NCBI GenBank assembly: GCA_038503035.1
Contig: JAVSML010024365.1
Location: 372,001 to 436,000, forward strand
Reading direction: 5' to 3'
From: Crocodylus rhombifer
Lineage: Eukaryota > Chordata > Crocodylia > Crocodylidae
DNA: 64,000 nt
The notes beneath the pieces are model-generated. The model saw only the letters and a program-made list of their open reading frames with translations. It was not told the origin of the DNA and searched no databases. This document shows, one piece after another, positions 11,901 to 23,880 of the stretch. Both the position numbers and the translations under genes were made by a program. Each line of letters starts with the position of its first letter. Positions within the stretch are counted from its first letter, which is position 1.

Positions 11901-12115
11901 CAGGGGTCAACAATGTATGTGGGCAGAGTGACAAAAACACCTGCAACCTCAACTTGAAGGTGTTGGTGTGCCGGGGACAGATAGCCGGAGAGCCATGAGG
12001 AGTCTGATCCTTGTTGTGGCAGTGCTGCTCTGGCTCCTTCCTCGAGGCACGTGTGCTGAGCAAAATGCCTTTGTGTGCCACTCTCTGGCACACGTGCTGG
12101 GGTTGCCTACCTTTG
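11901..12115. mobile_element. hAT-like non-autonomous element (MITE), 215 bp
   Basis: The left end caggggtcaacaatg and the reverse complement of the right end, caaaggtaggcaacccc, are the diverged caggggtcggcaaccc ends of a common hAT-type group. Interior words tggcacacgtgctg and gtgtgccactctctggcac fit the same type. The flanking 8-mers are atataaac (left) and atataact (right), matching at 6 of 8 bases, which is what an old 8-bp hAT target duplication should look like. An open frame from 11968 starting with a signal-peptide-like stretch falls inside it and is therefore not a gene. Confidence 0.7.
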
Positions 12116-13706
12116 ATATAACTATAACACATCCTACCTTATGCCCCTACCCACGGATGCCAGTTCCTTCAGCATAGCCGATGCCTACCCCAACAACCTG
12201 CTGTCTGATTGCTCTGAGGTGGTGAAGATGATGTTGACAACGAGGCACTTTCTCTGTAAATGAAGGCAGATTTCACTCCCCCTCCATCCGCTCCCCGCTC
12301 CTGCAGGCAGACATTGAGCCAACCAGCCACCCCCCTACCGATCAGGGCGGGTGCTGGCATGCACGGCAGCAGGCCACACACACAGCATCTGGCTGCTGAT
12401 ATTCATCTTCAAGTCCACTGATTCCCCCCACGTGATTAATGGCGTTACACTTGATGGGGAATGGAACGAGTAATGATTTGTCATTCACGGCAAAGTGCTG
12501 CTATTTCATCTGCTAACATCCCGCGATTACTGGCTGTTCACTATATGCACCAATTTATGGTCTGTCTCCAGACTAATGAGGCTGTATTTAAGAGGCAAGG
12601 TGGGGTTTTGTTTTTGAGTCCCACCAGCTGAGGTTTCGATTGTTGATTAATGTCCACCTGTGCATCTGATCTGAAAACGTTTTCACTTGATATCTGGAAC
12701 TGCATGGTAATTGGCAAAACAGACAACTGCTTTTTGGAGCTCAACAGAGCAAAGGTCCATTGCTTTCAACTGGGGTGATATGGTGATGTGGACAATCTTC
12801 ACAGTGAGTGTTACAGCAAATCTCACGAGCAATAGAGCACAAGAGGAGACAACGGGGGCCTGCAGGAACTACCAGGTGCCAGCTCCAATGGGGCTGCAGT
12901 CAAATCTGGGGGGTTGAAAGGCCAGGGCGGGGGCTTCCAACAGCTCACTAGCTCTTCAGATCCTTCCCTTTGCAAAGCGAGTTTGGAGCCCAATGTGGGG
13001 AATGTCCTGGAACCTGCTGAAGCCAAGAGACCTTCTGAACAAGGCAGAGGAGCCTGAAGGAGGTTGGTGCCCTGCATCTGTTAGCTTTCATTCAGGGGCC
13101 TTCATCCATCCCAGCTCAAAGCTTAATTTGTTTGAAAACCTAGTGCATGCAAACACTGATGTGACACTCCAAAACAAACAAGTTTAAATTTTATAAACCT
13201 ATTTCATTTAATGAGGATTAAACCCCATGGGATGTATAGGCACCCCAGGTCAGCAAACGGAGGCTGAGGAGTAGGAAGGGATTCAAGGAGGAGAAGATTG
13301 TTGTCTTGGCTTACAGCCAGGCACATCGCTGCCTGGAAACAGCAGGCCTTGAGGTCCCCGCCCAGTCTCCTGTGGGCATGCAAGAAAGTGGTTGAAGCGC
13401 TCTGTAAATCATGTTGCTATTTATCCCTCATTGGCTCTCCAGGACGTAAATTGAACCAGCCAATATTTAGCCCCAAATTCCGGCTAGATGTACATGCATT
13501 CGAGGGACAGGACTGCAGCTGGCAAGTACGGTTGGGTGCTGAGGAGAGATGCAGATGCCCATCATCTTCCCCTAGATTATAGATGGATATGTCCTTTTTG
13601 GCATCATGCTACCTCTCTGGATTTCCATTTCTCTGCTTCTGTCGCCTTTCCAGCCGAGAGGGTGCACCGCCTGAAGAACAGTCCAGATGTGCTGAGCATG
13701 GATACA
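12116..13706. other. Non-coding stretch, no gene recognised
   Basis: Mixed composition with short frames on both strands. Around 12420-12700 it is AT-rich with attaat/gattaa words. Nothing is recognisable as an exon or transposon. Confidence 0.4.
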
Positions 13707-13854
13707 CCCCCAGCACACCCCTGACGCACCTCTGACAAGTGCCACCCAAAAAAACTAGCTCACCCAGAAACACCCTGACACACATGAGACAGACCCCGGC
13801 ACACTTCTGACACACCTTCCACAAAAAAGTAGCTCACTCAGAAATACCCTGACA

Positions 13855-13885
<31 letters not shown>

Positions 13886-14521
13886 AACACCCCTGACACA
13901 GCCCCGGCATGCCTCCAGCATGCCCCCAACACACCTCTACATGCCCCCCACAAAAGCTAACTCCCAGCAACACCCTGACATCCCCCCAGCACAACCTTGA
14001 CACACCTCTGACACACTGTCTGCAAAAAATCACTCAGAACTACCCTGACACGCCCCCAGCACAGCCTTGGCACACCCCTGGCACACCTCTGACACTCCCC
14101 CACAAAAACTAGTTTGCACAGAAATAAATGGACACACCCCAAACATGCCCGGATACACCTCTGACACATCCCGGTCCACAAAAACGAGTTTGCTCAAAAA
14201 TGACCTGACACAACCCTGACACCCTTGGCACCCTCCGCTTAACCCTTGACACACCTCTGACATGCCCCCCACAAAAACTACGTCACCCAGAAAGCCCCCA
14301 AAGCCCCCAGCACACCTCTGACACACCCTGCCAAAAGCTAGGCTGCCCAGAAATACCCTGACACACCCCGGCACATCCCTGACACACCTCTGACACCCCC
14401 CACCAAAACTAGATTGCCCAGAAATACCCTGACACCACCCTGACATGCCCCTGGCACGCCTCGGACACACCTCTGACCCCCCCATGGGCTTGCCCAGCAG
14501 TACCCATACACACCCCTTCAC
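13707..14521. repeat. C/A-rich minisatellite array with a unit near 80-100 bp
   Basis: About nine imperfect units follow one another. Each contains cacacctctgacac, then a C-rich cccccacaaaaactag, then cacccagaaataccctgac, then acaccc(c)ggcacacc words. Units vary in length and sequence. Minus-strand open frames of up to 174 codons (14030-14554) and 92 codons (13755-14033) are only translations of this array: they repeat the same Cys/Val/Gly motif and drift between frames. The array is strongly strand-asymmetric, C/A on plus and G/T on minus. Confidence 0.9.
13855..13883. repeat. Homopolymer run of 29 C inside the minisatellite
   Basis: Twenty-nine consecutive C lie between cctgaca and aaaacaccc. 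The minus strand is G29 and could form G-quadruplexes. Such a run is also a place where sequencing and assembly lengths are unreliable. Confidence 0.95.
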
Positions 14522-17500
14522 TGACACTTTATCTGTCTCCATCGCATGCATCAAGGCTGAGCTGTAGAAGGCCCCAGAGAAGGGAAACCAGCATAGCTTT
14601 CTCCGGCGCTGAAATCCCTGCCAGCTTCATCCCTGAAGAGTAACTCTCCCACCCTATGAATTTCGTGTAAATACATTTGCGTGCCGTTTCTTTCCTTGCT
14701 TGTTCTCTCTTTAAAAACCCTGGAGCAAATTAGCCGGCTGGCGGGGGGTGGGGTCGGAGGTGGCCTGTGGAGGCTGCTGGCTGGCTGCCTGGACACCAGT
14801 GCATTGCTAACCAGCAGGGTGCTAATGGCTATTAATATCTTCAGAGGCAGTGCTAAAAGGCCAGTAATGTAATTACCATTTATTTGTAGCACTAACTGGC
14901 CCCTGAGTCCTAGCTGCCACACGACACATGTGAGGGGAGAGGCGGGGAGGTGCCCGAGTCTGCCAGAGCCGCCCGTGTGCTCCCCGGGTCCAGGGGTTGC
15001 GCGGGGAACGCGGCATCCTCTGAACTTGTGCTGCTTCGTCTGATACCGCCGAGAAGGTGAAGCAGAAAGCGATCGCAGGGGGCTTCTCGGAGCGTAAACC
15101 CTGGGCTTGAGAGCGTTTCGGTGCCCGCGGCAGAGAAGGGGCCCAGCGAACCCCCAGAGATGCCAGCTGATGACTGTTGAGATGTTTCCGTACTGGTCTG
15201 GTTTACTGGCTGGTGCGGAGGACCTAGGAGCTGCCCCGGGGAAGGGAGGGTGCAGGGGAAGGGGCCCTGGACCGCAGAGCCAGGCAGGGAATGGAGGTGG
15301 GAAAGATGGAGAGAATCAGCCATGAGAGCGGGGGAAGGAGGCAAAGGCCAGAAACAAGGTGTGCTCATTAGATCGGCTAATTGGGCCAGGCAGCACAGAG
15401 TCTCAAGGGCATGCCCCAGCCCTCCGGTAGGGAGAAAGAGCCAGACCTGGCCTTTCCTCCAAGGGTATTGTAGCTCCCCTAAGCTCTGGGTTAGTACCCT
15501 TTATATTCCCCCTCTGGAAGAGAGCAGAAAGCAGCTTTGTTTGCTGGGACAGATGAGACAGGAGACCAGAAGAACCAACGCACGGACCCGCCAGGCTTGC
15601 TCCGGCAATTCTGTGCAGACGGCGTCTTCGTTAGCAAATTTGCTCTGGAGTTTGGGCACCGGGAAATGCTCCTGCCAGCTCCGGCCGAGCCCCAGTGAAT
15701 GAGGAACGCAGTGGGCGATGTCTTTGGCATACAGGTGACGAGCTGCCAAGCACACACTTGCCTTGCTACCCTTTGGATGGTAAATGAGGCTCCTTCTCCC
15801 GAGAACAGCCCTCTGCTATTAATTAAGGGACACCTGAGGATGGTGCTCACAACACTGAGCCTGGGTGCAAGCAATTGTTTCCACTCTTTGCTTCATCGGG
15901 GCTTCTCCGCCCACCTCGCCCCCAGCCCGGGGTCGCCCGGAGAAGGCACCCAAAGCCACGCGCGCAGCTTCCTGCCATTGGCACGGCAGAGCAAGTGCTA
16001 CCCTCCTGTCCGCGCGCTGGCAGGATGGCACGTTAAAATAGAACTGTTACATGCACGAAGGGATTTCAGCTATGGATGGGATGGTGGGAAATAGATTAAC
16101 AGTGTTTTTTCCCCCCTGGTACCAGCTTGACTGGCAGCTTGGGTAAAGAAGAACCCATTCTAAATGCTCCCAGGGGTCTACAAAGGAACTCATTACATCT
16201 AGACTGCCAGTAGCCAGCAGTTCTGCTTTGTGAGCTGTGAAACTAATGTTTATCCACTACTCAGTTAGACTCAGCGCCATTAAGGAGCTCAGGGTATTAA
16301 ACGGGAGGAATGAGAAGTATATTACCCAGTGCCTTGTATAAACCGAGCCTCCATTAGGGGCATGGGAATGGGAGCCCCTTTCACTCCAGCTGGAGCGTAG
16401 CTGAGAAGCCAGTGGGGTTGGGCAGGTGGGAGAGGATTTTGCCTGGTGATTTGTTTTCCCTTCTGCTGCTGGATAACAGGCCGTGCCGATACCAGGCCCT
16501 CCGGCGATTGCCGACAGCCTGGTGCTGCTCGCCTCCGCGAAGCCCAGCCTCCAGGAGCGCGGGGCGGCTTGGAGAGGTCCGAGCATGGAGCACCTGTTCC
16601 CTCCCCGCGGGCTGGCTTCCCAAAAGCTGCCGTATGTTTTGCTGTTGGGTGCCCAGCTCAGGCCTGATTTGCACAGGGCGCAGGGCCTGGCACCTTTAGA
16701 AAACCCAGCCCTCCTCGAAGCCTCCAGGCAGGCACCTTGGCCGCTCTCGGCCTCCAAACCCCTGCAGCAGGACCGAGGGGAAGAGTCTGGCGCAGGGCCC
16801 GGGCTGCGTGCGAGCTCCCGCAGCAAGGGAGGAGGTGAGCGCGCTCGCCTTCCTTCCCTGCTTTATCTTTATTTATTCTTTGTTTCTGACAAAGCTGCGC
16901 AGACCCAGCTGCCAACCTGGCCTTCAGCTCAAGGCAGCCACAGGCTGCTTCGTGCGCAAGTTGCCATGTACTCAAGCCGCAGCTCCCTGATCCCTTGTAA
17001 TCTCATTTTTTCCTCCCCTGCTTCCAGCTGTCTTTGTCTCTCCCTCCCTCTGGCAACCCCAGGGACGGCCGCACTGCCGCACACCTACTAGAGACGGGGG
17101 GGAAATCGAAGCAGGTCCCCAATACCCAGACCACCCCACAAAGGAGTGGGGGAGCTTTGGAGGGGATGAGGAGGTCCTGCATTTTCTGGGCTGGTCTCTG
17201 CACAAAGCTAGGGCTCAGGGCAGCTGTGCTTTGGGTTGGAGGGACAGAGGACCCCTGGGCAGGCCTGAACCAGGGTGCTGGGCAGGTGAGAAATGAATTG
17301 CCAAGGCCCTGCAAGGAGGGAGGAAGCTAGTGCTGGCCTGGCAGCTGCCAGGGAGAGGGCAACGCTTGCTTCAGGTGCAAAGGCTCTGGCTGGGATTCGG
17401 GATGGACTGGCGAGCGGCACCCCGGGCTGGCACACAGGCGTAGTCGTGGGCAGCCTGCCATCGACTGGCTCCATGGGTCTGTTGGCAGCAGTCTGGCAAG

Positions 17501-18039
17501 GACGAGGCGGAGAAACCTGCTCACGCCTGCCCCTTGGCTCAGTGGGTGGAGGCTCCCACGGCTGCAGGTGGCACCCGATGCTGCGGGGAGGCAGAACGAA
17601 GCCTGGCCGTGGCCGTGGGCCCTGCTCGCCCGGATGACGCGTCGCGGCATCCTCAGAGAGGGGAGGAGAGCGGGCGGGAGATGGACGGTGAGAACCGGCC
17701 TTGGGTTGCTTGTTTATTTATTTATTTTTGCAATCGATGATGCCCCAAAATGTTGACTCTGTAAATTTGTTCAAGAGGGAGCTCGGCAAACACAGACGCT
17801 TCAGGATTTGAGCAGCCTGCTGAGTTTACAGAAGGACTGAACGTGCAAGACACGGCAAACAATATGGAGGAGGAACAAGCAACCCTGAGCTGGGAGATTA
17901 CAGCCACGTCATTCAGCATCCAGCCCCCTGGCAGGGAGCTGCAGCAGCAGAAAAGAGGGTAGCGGGCATCACGGGTGGGCGCACAGACCTCGCCCTCGAG
18001 ACTGGTGGAGGATGGAGGGGAGGGATGAGCTCGGCTCCC
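14522..18039. other. GC-richer non-coding stretch, no gene recognised
   Basis: Many long frames overlap on both strands, for example a minus frame at 16257-16826 and a plus frame at 16483-17091, covering the same bases. None shows a domain or low-complexity signature of a known protein. With stop-poor GC-rich DNA these are expected by chance. Local CpG density is moderate around 15900-16020 and 16480-16620. Confidence 0.4.
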
Positions 18040-18150
18040 AGGGCTGCCACTGCCTCCCTGCACGACGTCGGGCACCTGGCACATGCCCCCTTTACAAAAT
18101 GAGGCAAATAGGCCTTTCCATCGGGTGAACCCTTCAGCCTCTGCATTATA
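18040..18150 (-). mobile_element. Possible MIR-type SINE remnant, weak
   Basis: The order ctgcctccctgcacgacgtcg ggcacctggc followed by ccctttacaaaatgaggcaa resembles a reverse-oriented MIR core (ctgtgtgaccttgggcaagt and ccatctgtaaaatggggataa). It is too diverged to be certain. Confidence 0.3.
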
Positions 18151-18840
18151 GACATCGTAGGGGCACGGTGGCAGAGCGGACCAGATGGGAGTCACAACCC
18201 AAATGCTACAGAGATTTAGCAAAGCATTTGGTGGGCCATGAGGTGCCCAGACCTGTGGGCTGTAGTTTGTGCACCCCGAGGGAAGGCCTCCCAGGGCAGA
18301 TCCAGTGGCCGGACTGCCAGGCTTGGATTGGATCCTACCCACGAGCCTGGAGGGGTCCAAAGTGGCCAGACGTGAAGCTACCCACATTGCTTTGGGGGCT
18401 ACTGGCATGGATCTGCCTTAACCACGCGAGCCCCGTGGACTCCCCAGGCTCCTACGGGCCTCTGCCACTATCAGTGCAGACCTTAAATAGCAAAGACATT
18501 GCAATCTGGGCTTAGACAGAGCACCGAGTCCACGAGATGCTTCAAACAGCTCTTGCAAAGGTGGGCAGGCGGGTACTCTGTGCTGCATGTAACACTCTCC
18601 CCTGTTTGGTCCACGTGAGCGCGTGTTTTGTGTGCATGCACCCTGCCTGGCTCGTGTGCGGTGGCCCCCTGGACAGGGCAGCTGGGTGGAGGAGGTGGGT
18701 TTAAGGCATCTCTAAATCAGCAATAAATCTCAGCCCCCTCTACTGGAGGCCTGCAATGGCAGCAGCAGCCGCCGGCTCGCACGGAGAGATGCTCCCCTGT
18801 TACCATAGCAGGCGAGCGAGTGCAATATGTGACACCTTCT
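18151..18840. other. Non-coding stretch, no gene recognised
   Basis: No repeat family, exon or strong composition signal is visible. Confidence 0.35.
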
Positions 18841-18990
18841 GAGCAGTTACCAGGGCTGCCGGGAGCTATACAACCAAACGTTTTCTAATCGTCAAATGGT
18901 ATTTGTGCAATGCAGCAATTTATTTGGGGAGAAGATCAGAAGGTGATGTGCTGACAGTCCCGGGGGGAGGGGGTTTTGATTTGTCCTTTG
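18841..18990. promoter_or_regulatory. Possible conserved non-coding block
   Basis: A compact, non-repetitive AT-rich stretch with ttttctaatcgtcaaatgg and gcaatttatttgg. This call rests on texture only. Confidence 0.2.
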
Positions 18991-19032
18991 GCAAAGCGCT
19001 TTTCTTTCTGTTTTTTGACCCAGTGTTTCAGC

Positions 19033-19083
19033 GTTGCATGGGGTGCAAGGTTGCACTTCGGTGTTGCATGGGGTGCAAGGTTG
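19033..19083. repeat. Two-copy tandem repeat, 30-bp period
   Basis: The word gttgcatggggtgcaaggtt occurs twice, at 19033 and 19063, exactly 30 bases apart, with diverged spacers. A local slippage duplication is the simplest reading. Confidence 0.85.
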
Positions 19084-20559
19084 TAACGGTTCCCTTGAGA
19101 GGACCTGGCTGTGAGAAGGGACCAGAAGAGCGTCCAGCCCTGGCAGGTGGCTTTCAGTCCGCTGCCTGGTCTCCACGGGATTTCCTCGTGTGGCGTGTTT
19201 CTATTTAAAATGACAGCGATGGCCGTTCTTATGCCTTATTGTATTTTAATCCATTCCTGTTTATTTCTGTAGCATCGGCCATGGGTTAGGAGTGTTTATG
19301 GGCAGGGAACAAAGCAAAACCCGCAACAAGCTCACGGTTTGAAAAACTATCTGGGATGACCTTATTCTGCCCCTACTGCACTGCTGCTCTTCTCTGCCTC
19401 CGCTCTCAACTTTGGGTCTTGTCCTGATGAGACGTGCCCCCCCAATTCCTGAGAGTGCTGAAGGCATGGACACATGTGTGAGCGAGCTGCGGGATCAGGG
19501 CTGGCCTCCACCACCCTGCAGACTTGAGCCTCACGTCCCATGTTGTCCACGAGATTGGAGCTGGGAAACAGGAGGCTAAGAAACAGTGCAGCCGGGCTGC
19601 AAAGCTCTGCCTATCTCTCATAAGCCCTGTAGTTTTGGTTGGGATGTTTTATCTTTTTAATTTGTTGCATGTCATGCATCGCCTGATTAATTATTTCTTC
19701 TCTGCAGGGAGGACGAGGGTTTATAGAGCAATATAGCATCAGTGCCTTTATTCGCCCTGTATGCCCAAAGGAAAGTCAGCAGAGTACTTATGTGATGTTC
19801 TGTCGATAATAACGACTCTCGGCACTTGGCCGTTTTGTGGGTCTATCAGAAGCCCTGTATTAAATCGTACATAACTCACACGCTGAGCACAAAGCGATGC
19901 AGAGTGCACAGTCTGACATGCAAGCTCATCGGCCTATATTCTGGGATAGTCTCACCGGGTAGCTCTGAGCTTGCGAAGCACTTGTTTGACACCCATCTCT
20001 AGTGGAAGGCATTGTAACTTCACAATGCAGCCCGCTCTCCCCTCCCCGAACCAAGCAATACAGAAGCTTAATTGCAACCCCCAGTCTGGGATGCAATGAA
20101 CTGCTTGACACATCCTCCAGCTCCAGGAATCCAGAAGCACTCACAATAAAATTCCCTTTACAGCCACATCTCTCCTTCAGCGGAGTAAGAGCCCTCTCCC
20201 TGAAGAAGCGTTCCCATACAGTAAACGATATTAAGCCGGTTGTATAACTGATTGGGGAAGGTACTGCAGCAAGACTAACAGCAACGAAATGCATTTGAAC
20301 ATTTCCAGCGCTGAGTAAACCATATGTCTTCATAATGTGATTGTGCCCCAGTCCCACAGGCACCTCCCAGCTCTATTGAACACCGATGGAGTTATTTAGA
20401 ATCATAAATAATATTATCAAAGAGGGTCCACTGAGTAAACAGAGTCAGTGTATAAATTGTTGGAGTGTGATATTGATTGTTCTTAGCTGACTAATGAATT
20501 ATTCTGTTTAAGAGCCCACGGAAATAATGTGCAACGTTTTCAAGGCAAGGGCCCCTTTG
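19084..20559. other. Non-coding stretch, no gene recognised
   Basis: Mixed composition; the part from 20380 to 20520 is AT-rich with attatcaaag and attgattgttc words. No exon or transposon is recognised. Confidence 0.35.
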
Positions 20560-20960
20560 AAGGATTTCCCCGAAGTGCTGCGTAGCTTTGTTGTTTCGGC
20601 CACTGCAGGCGGCGGGACCGCTCCATCAGCCGGCAAAAGCCAGGTGAAGGCGCAGGCGGCGTGCGGCTGGGGCAGGCAGGGAGAGTTTATTAAAGGTGGC
20701 GGCTTGTCACGGGTAATTTGTGGAAGGCTTTCCTAACCTTTGATCCTGCCCGCTTCTTCTCTTCTTCCTGGTTTTCTCATCCCCGGCCCACTCCTTGCCG
20801 GCTCTGCTAGGCGTACCGCGCCGGCACGCGTGCGAGGCCCCACGTTCCCACCACACTCGTTCTCCCTGAGCCCCCCTGCTTGTACGCTTCCTCCCGGGAC
20901 AAAGGGGCTCGGGCAGAGCCGAGGGCAGAGTTGCAGAGCTGACGTGCCAACCTGAGCCCT
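20560..20960. other. Small CpG-rich patch
   Basis: By hand count, CpG is near its expected frequency at 20561-20690 (about 11 in 130 bases) and still frequent to 20960, including accgcgccggcacgcgtgcg at about 20816-20835. Elsewhere in the window CpG is clearly depleted. It could be a small CpG island or an orphan island; no promoter element or exon is visible beside it. Confidence 0.35.
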
Positions 20961-21218
20961 GTTCAGAGAGGAATGGAAATGTGATTTCAGGGACGCTTGA
21001 CCTGCTTTCAAGCTGGGCCAGGGCTTTCTGAATCTGCACCAGCAAGGCCCCCTCACCATTTGGATCCCTGCAACATCCCTAATTCACGCTGAGTTTGATG
21101 AGGGTTCCCCCCTCCTGATCTCTTGTGGTTTCCCATGATGTCTTCTACTCAGCGCCTGAAGTTTGGGGCAGTTCTCAGGCATACGAGCTGCACAGACTCC
21201 CCTCCCCAGAAGCAGATG

Positions 21219-21360
21219 AATCATAGTGTCATAGAAAGTGAGGGTGTAAAGGGACCTCGGGAGGTCACACCTAGTCCAACCCCTTGCTCCAAGCAGGACC
21301 AGAGGTCACACCTAGTCCAACCCCCTGCTCAAAGCAGGACCGGCCCCAACTCCATCATGA
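21219..21360 (-). mobile_element. CR1 LINE 3' end fragment with an internal 41-bp tandem duplication
   Basis: Read on the minus strand it ends in ...gactaggtgtgacctcc...ctatgacactatgat, the CR1 3' end. The segment gaggtcacacctagtccaac with its following caagcaggacc is present twice in tandem, at 21261-21301 and 21302-21342. Only about 140 bases of the element remain. Confidence 0.88.
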
Positions 21361-22369
21361 CACGAAATGAGCATTCCCTTTTAAAATTGCGTCTAACTTT
21401 TCCCGACACCTGCATATAATCCCTCCTGTTAATTTTAGAGTCTTACAATCCCTTTGATGTCAGGCACTCGACGTACTTCCCAGCTAATCTCCCACTGCAG
21501 TGACTGGCATCCTGAAGGCACTGGCAGGGGGTGTGGCAGGGAACCAGAAGACAATTCAAGGCATTTCGAGGGAGGGAGAGAGGCAGTTCTAAAATAAGAT
21601 GCGCCATGGAAAGAATTCATTTTATTCACCCTGCTCTCTCTCGCTGCCCTGATCCTCCTGCGCCTCCCTGCTTTCCGTCGGCCGCGCTGCCCCAGCATCA
21701 GTCATTCCCGAGCGGGGCCGTACTACAAGGGAATTCAGAAAGTTCCTCGGAGCAGTGCAGAATCAGGGCCCATGTTATTTCACAAAAAGATTAAATTTTA
21801 AGATAAAATTAATGCCCCCCCCCACCGAGACGTAAGCCTTTCCATGGTTATATCAGCAACTTGGAGATGTAAGACTTCCCAGAAGAGACCAGGTCCAGCG
21901 TGAGCTGCTCTAGTACACAGGTGTGGCATAATTTGACCCTCATGAAATCCGTAATAGCTGGGGATATATTTAAACTCTGAAACATAATGTTTTATATTTA
22001 GGGCCAACATCTTTTTTTTCCCCCCTCAAGCATTTACTCTTATAATCCTTTCCATCATGCATTGTATTCTAGCAATACTCCACCTTCGGTTTGTCTGTAA
22101 TTTCATGCCAGCTTTATTTTTGTCCTTGTGTGCTATTCTGTACCTCTCCCATTTTGCCTTTTATTTCTATTTTTTTTCGCAACTACTGGTGACATGACCA
22201 TTTTCACCTGCGAGTCCCATGAAACTTCGAACTGCTTCTGAAGCAAAGCCTCTTTTGTTTGCAAATGAATCCCTTTGCACTTGAACAATGTACTTGTCTA
22301 ATTATCTCGCCAAAAAAATTTCACAGAAATGGACCCGTTTGGGGGCTTTGCTGTAATACCTGAATTTTA
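21361..22369. other. Non-coding stretch, no gene recognised
   Basis: No exon or transposon recognised. From 21780 onwards it is T/A-rich. Confidence 0.35.
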
Positions 22370-23010
22370 AGTTGTTTTGCATTTAATGACAAATAATTTT
22401 CACACCTCATATTGAGGTCATGTTGGCATCTTATTTATATCCCATATTAAACTGTCATAAAAAGTTATTTGAGAATTCAAAATGTAAGAAAATTAACAGC
22501 ATAACTCAGGCTTGCTTTAAATGAAAGGATTTAGGGGCTTTTGCATGAGAAATGAGCATGACAAAAGAAGTACAGTGTGCCTGCTTAAAAACCCATAAAA
22601 AACCCAGAGACCTGTAGGTGAGGCAGAAATGGTACATTACAACTTGAGAGCACATTAGAGGTTTAAAAAGTGGCTTTGTGTGGAGAATAATTTACTATTA
22701 TTAAAAAGGTAAATTGCTGGAATAGCACTTTCCTGCCACTGCTCTTTTGCTAGTTAGAGTAGCCAAATTAGCACTGTGCTGTTTTGCTGTTTACGGGGAA
22801 AGATTCCCCAGCAGCTGCGCTACATCTGAAAGTGGGATTCTGGGATGCAGCCAAGTGATTAAAGGAGACTTGTTAGCCTTTTACAAGAGCCATTTTCTTC
22901 TGGAGTCTTAAAACCTTTACTGCCTCAAGTGGAGCACTTTGGCTACTGGTAATTAAAACTGATTTCACTGTAGCATCTTACTTTTCTTAATGCATCATCT
23001 TGGTTGTTCG
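22370..23010. promoter_or_regulatory. AT-rich block resembling conserved non-coding DNA
   Basis: A 600-base AT-rich stretch with normal complexity and no repeat ends. It carries atttaatgac, aataatttactattatta, aaattagcac, ggtaattaaaact and ttaatgcatc, words of the homeodomain/POU type. It is the kind of texture seen in deeply conserved enhancers; conservation itself is not testable here. Confidence 0.3.
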
Positions 23011-23319
23011 TGAGCTGCAGATATCACTCCAGTTTATGAAATGGGGCACGGGACTGTCCTTCACAGCTATTGTGTTTGGGTTACTTTCCAAGCCCCCTCC
23101 AGCAGCTCGTTCCCATCAGGTTATCTTCAACATGCTTGAGTCCATGGTTTCTCAGTCCTGTTTTTAAGAAGCCAATTATTTATCTCAGTTTTCTCTTTTT
23201 CTTAACACGCCAAGCAGGAGCACACCCAAGCATTGGCTTAACTGTAAGCATGAGCTTCAATTCCATTGTAATCAGCAGGACTTACACACATACTTACAGT
23301 TTTTCCTGAATAGGATGAT

Positions 23320-23880
23320 ACTAATTGATTTCTAAGCACCTGGAGGATAAAATGGTGATAAATAACAGGCAATGTGGATTTGTCAAAAGCAGATCATGCC
23401 GAACAAACCTGATTTTCTTCCGTGACAAGGTGACAGGCTTTGTGGATGGGAGGAGAGCAGTGATGCAATATACCTTGGTTTTTCTTTCTTTTTTTTTAGC
23501 AAGGCTTTTGACATGGTCTCCCAAGACATTCTCATATATGTGTAAGCTGTGAAAATATGGTCCAGCTGAACCTGCCGTCAGGTGGGTGAACAACTACTTC
23601 GAATACTTGTTCTCAAAGAGTAGTCTCAGTGGCTCAGTATCGAACTGGGAGAAGTGAGGTTCCCTGGGGGAATCTCCTGGGTCTGATATATTTACCGGGT
23701 TCATTATCTTTCGTAATGACTTGGAGGACAGGACTGAGTTCACACTTAGAACGTTTGCAGATAAGGACAAACTGGTTGGGAGAGCTGATACTTCGCCCAG
23801 AAGTACAGACAGGCAAAAAGCCCAAGGCTGAATCGATTCAGTCTTTACAAGTTAGTCTAAACTGCACAGATTAAATCGAA
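23320..23880 (+). mobile_element. Old CR1-type LINE, reverse transcriptase part (5' segment)
   Basis: The plus-strand translation shows broken reverse-transcriptase motifs: NNRQCGFVKSRSCRTNL near 23350-23415, corresponding to the family's QHGF..GRSC.TNL motif, and then, after a frameshift and T-run, the ...SKAFDMVS region near 23500-23525. The copy is riddled with frameshifts and stops. It is interrupted at 23881 by an unrelated DNA element and resumes near 24600. Confidence 0.75.

Noticed and set aside
11968..12177. Small secreted protein with a signal peptide
   Set aside because: The frame lies almost wholly inside a hAT-like short element with a probable target duplication.
14030..14554. 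174-codon minus-strand frame as a Cys/Val-rich protein
   Set aside because: It is the translation of a tandem array; the same motif appears in neighbouring frames and unit lengths do not preserve one frame.
17722..18408. 228-codon minus-strand frame
   Set aside because: No domain, competing frames, and part of it overlaps a possible MIR remnant.
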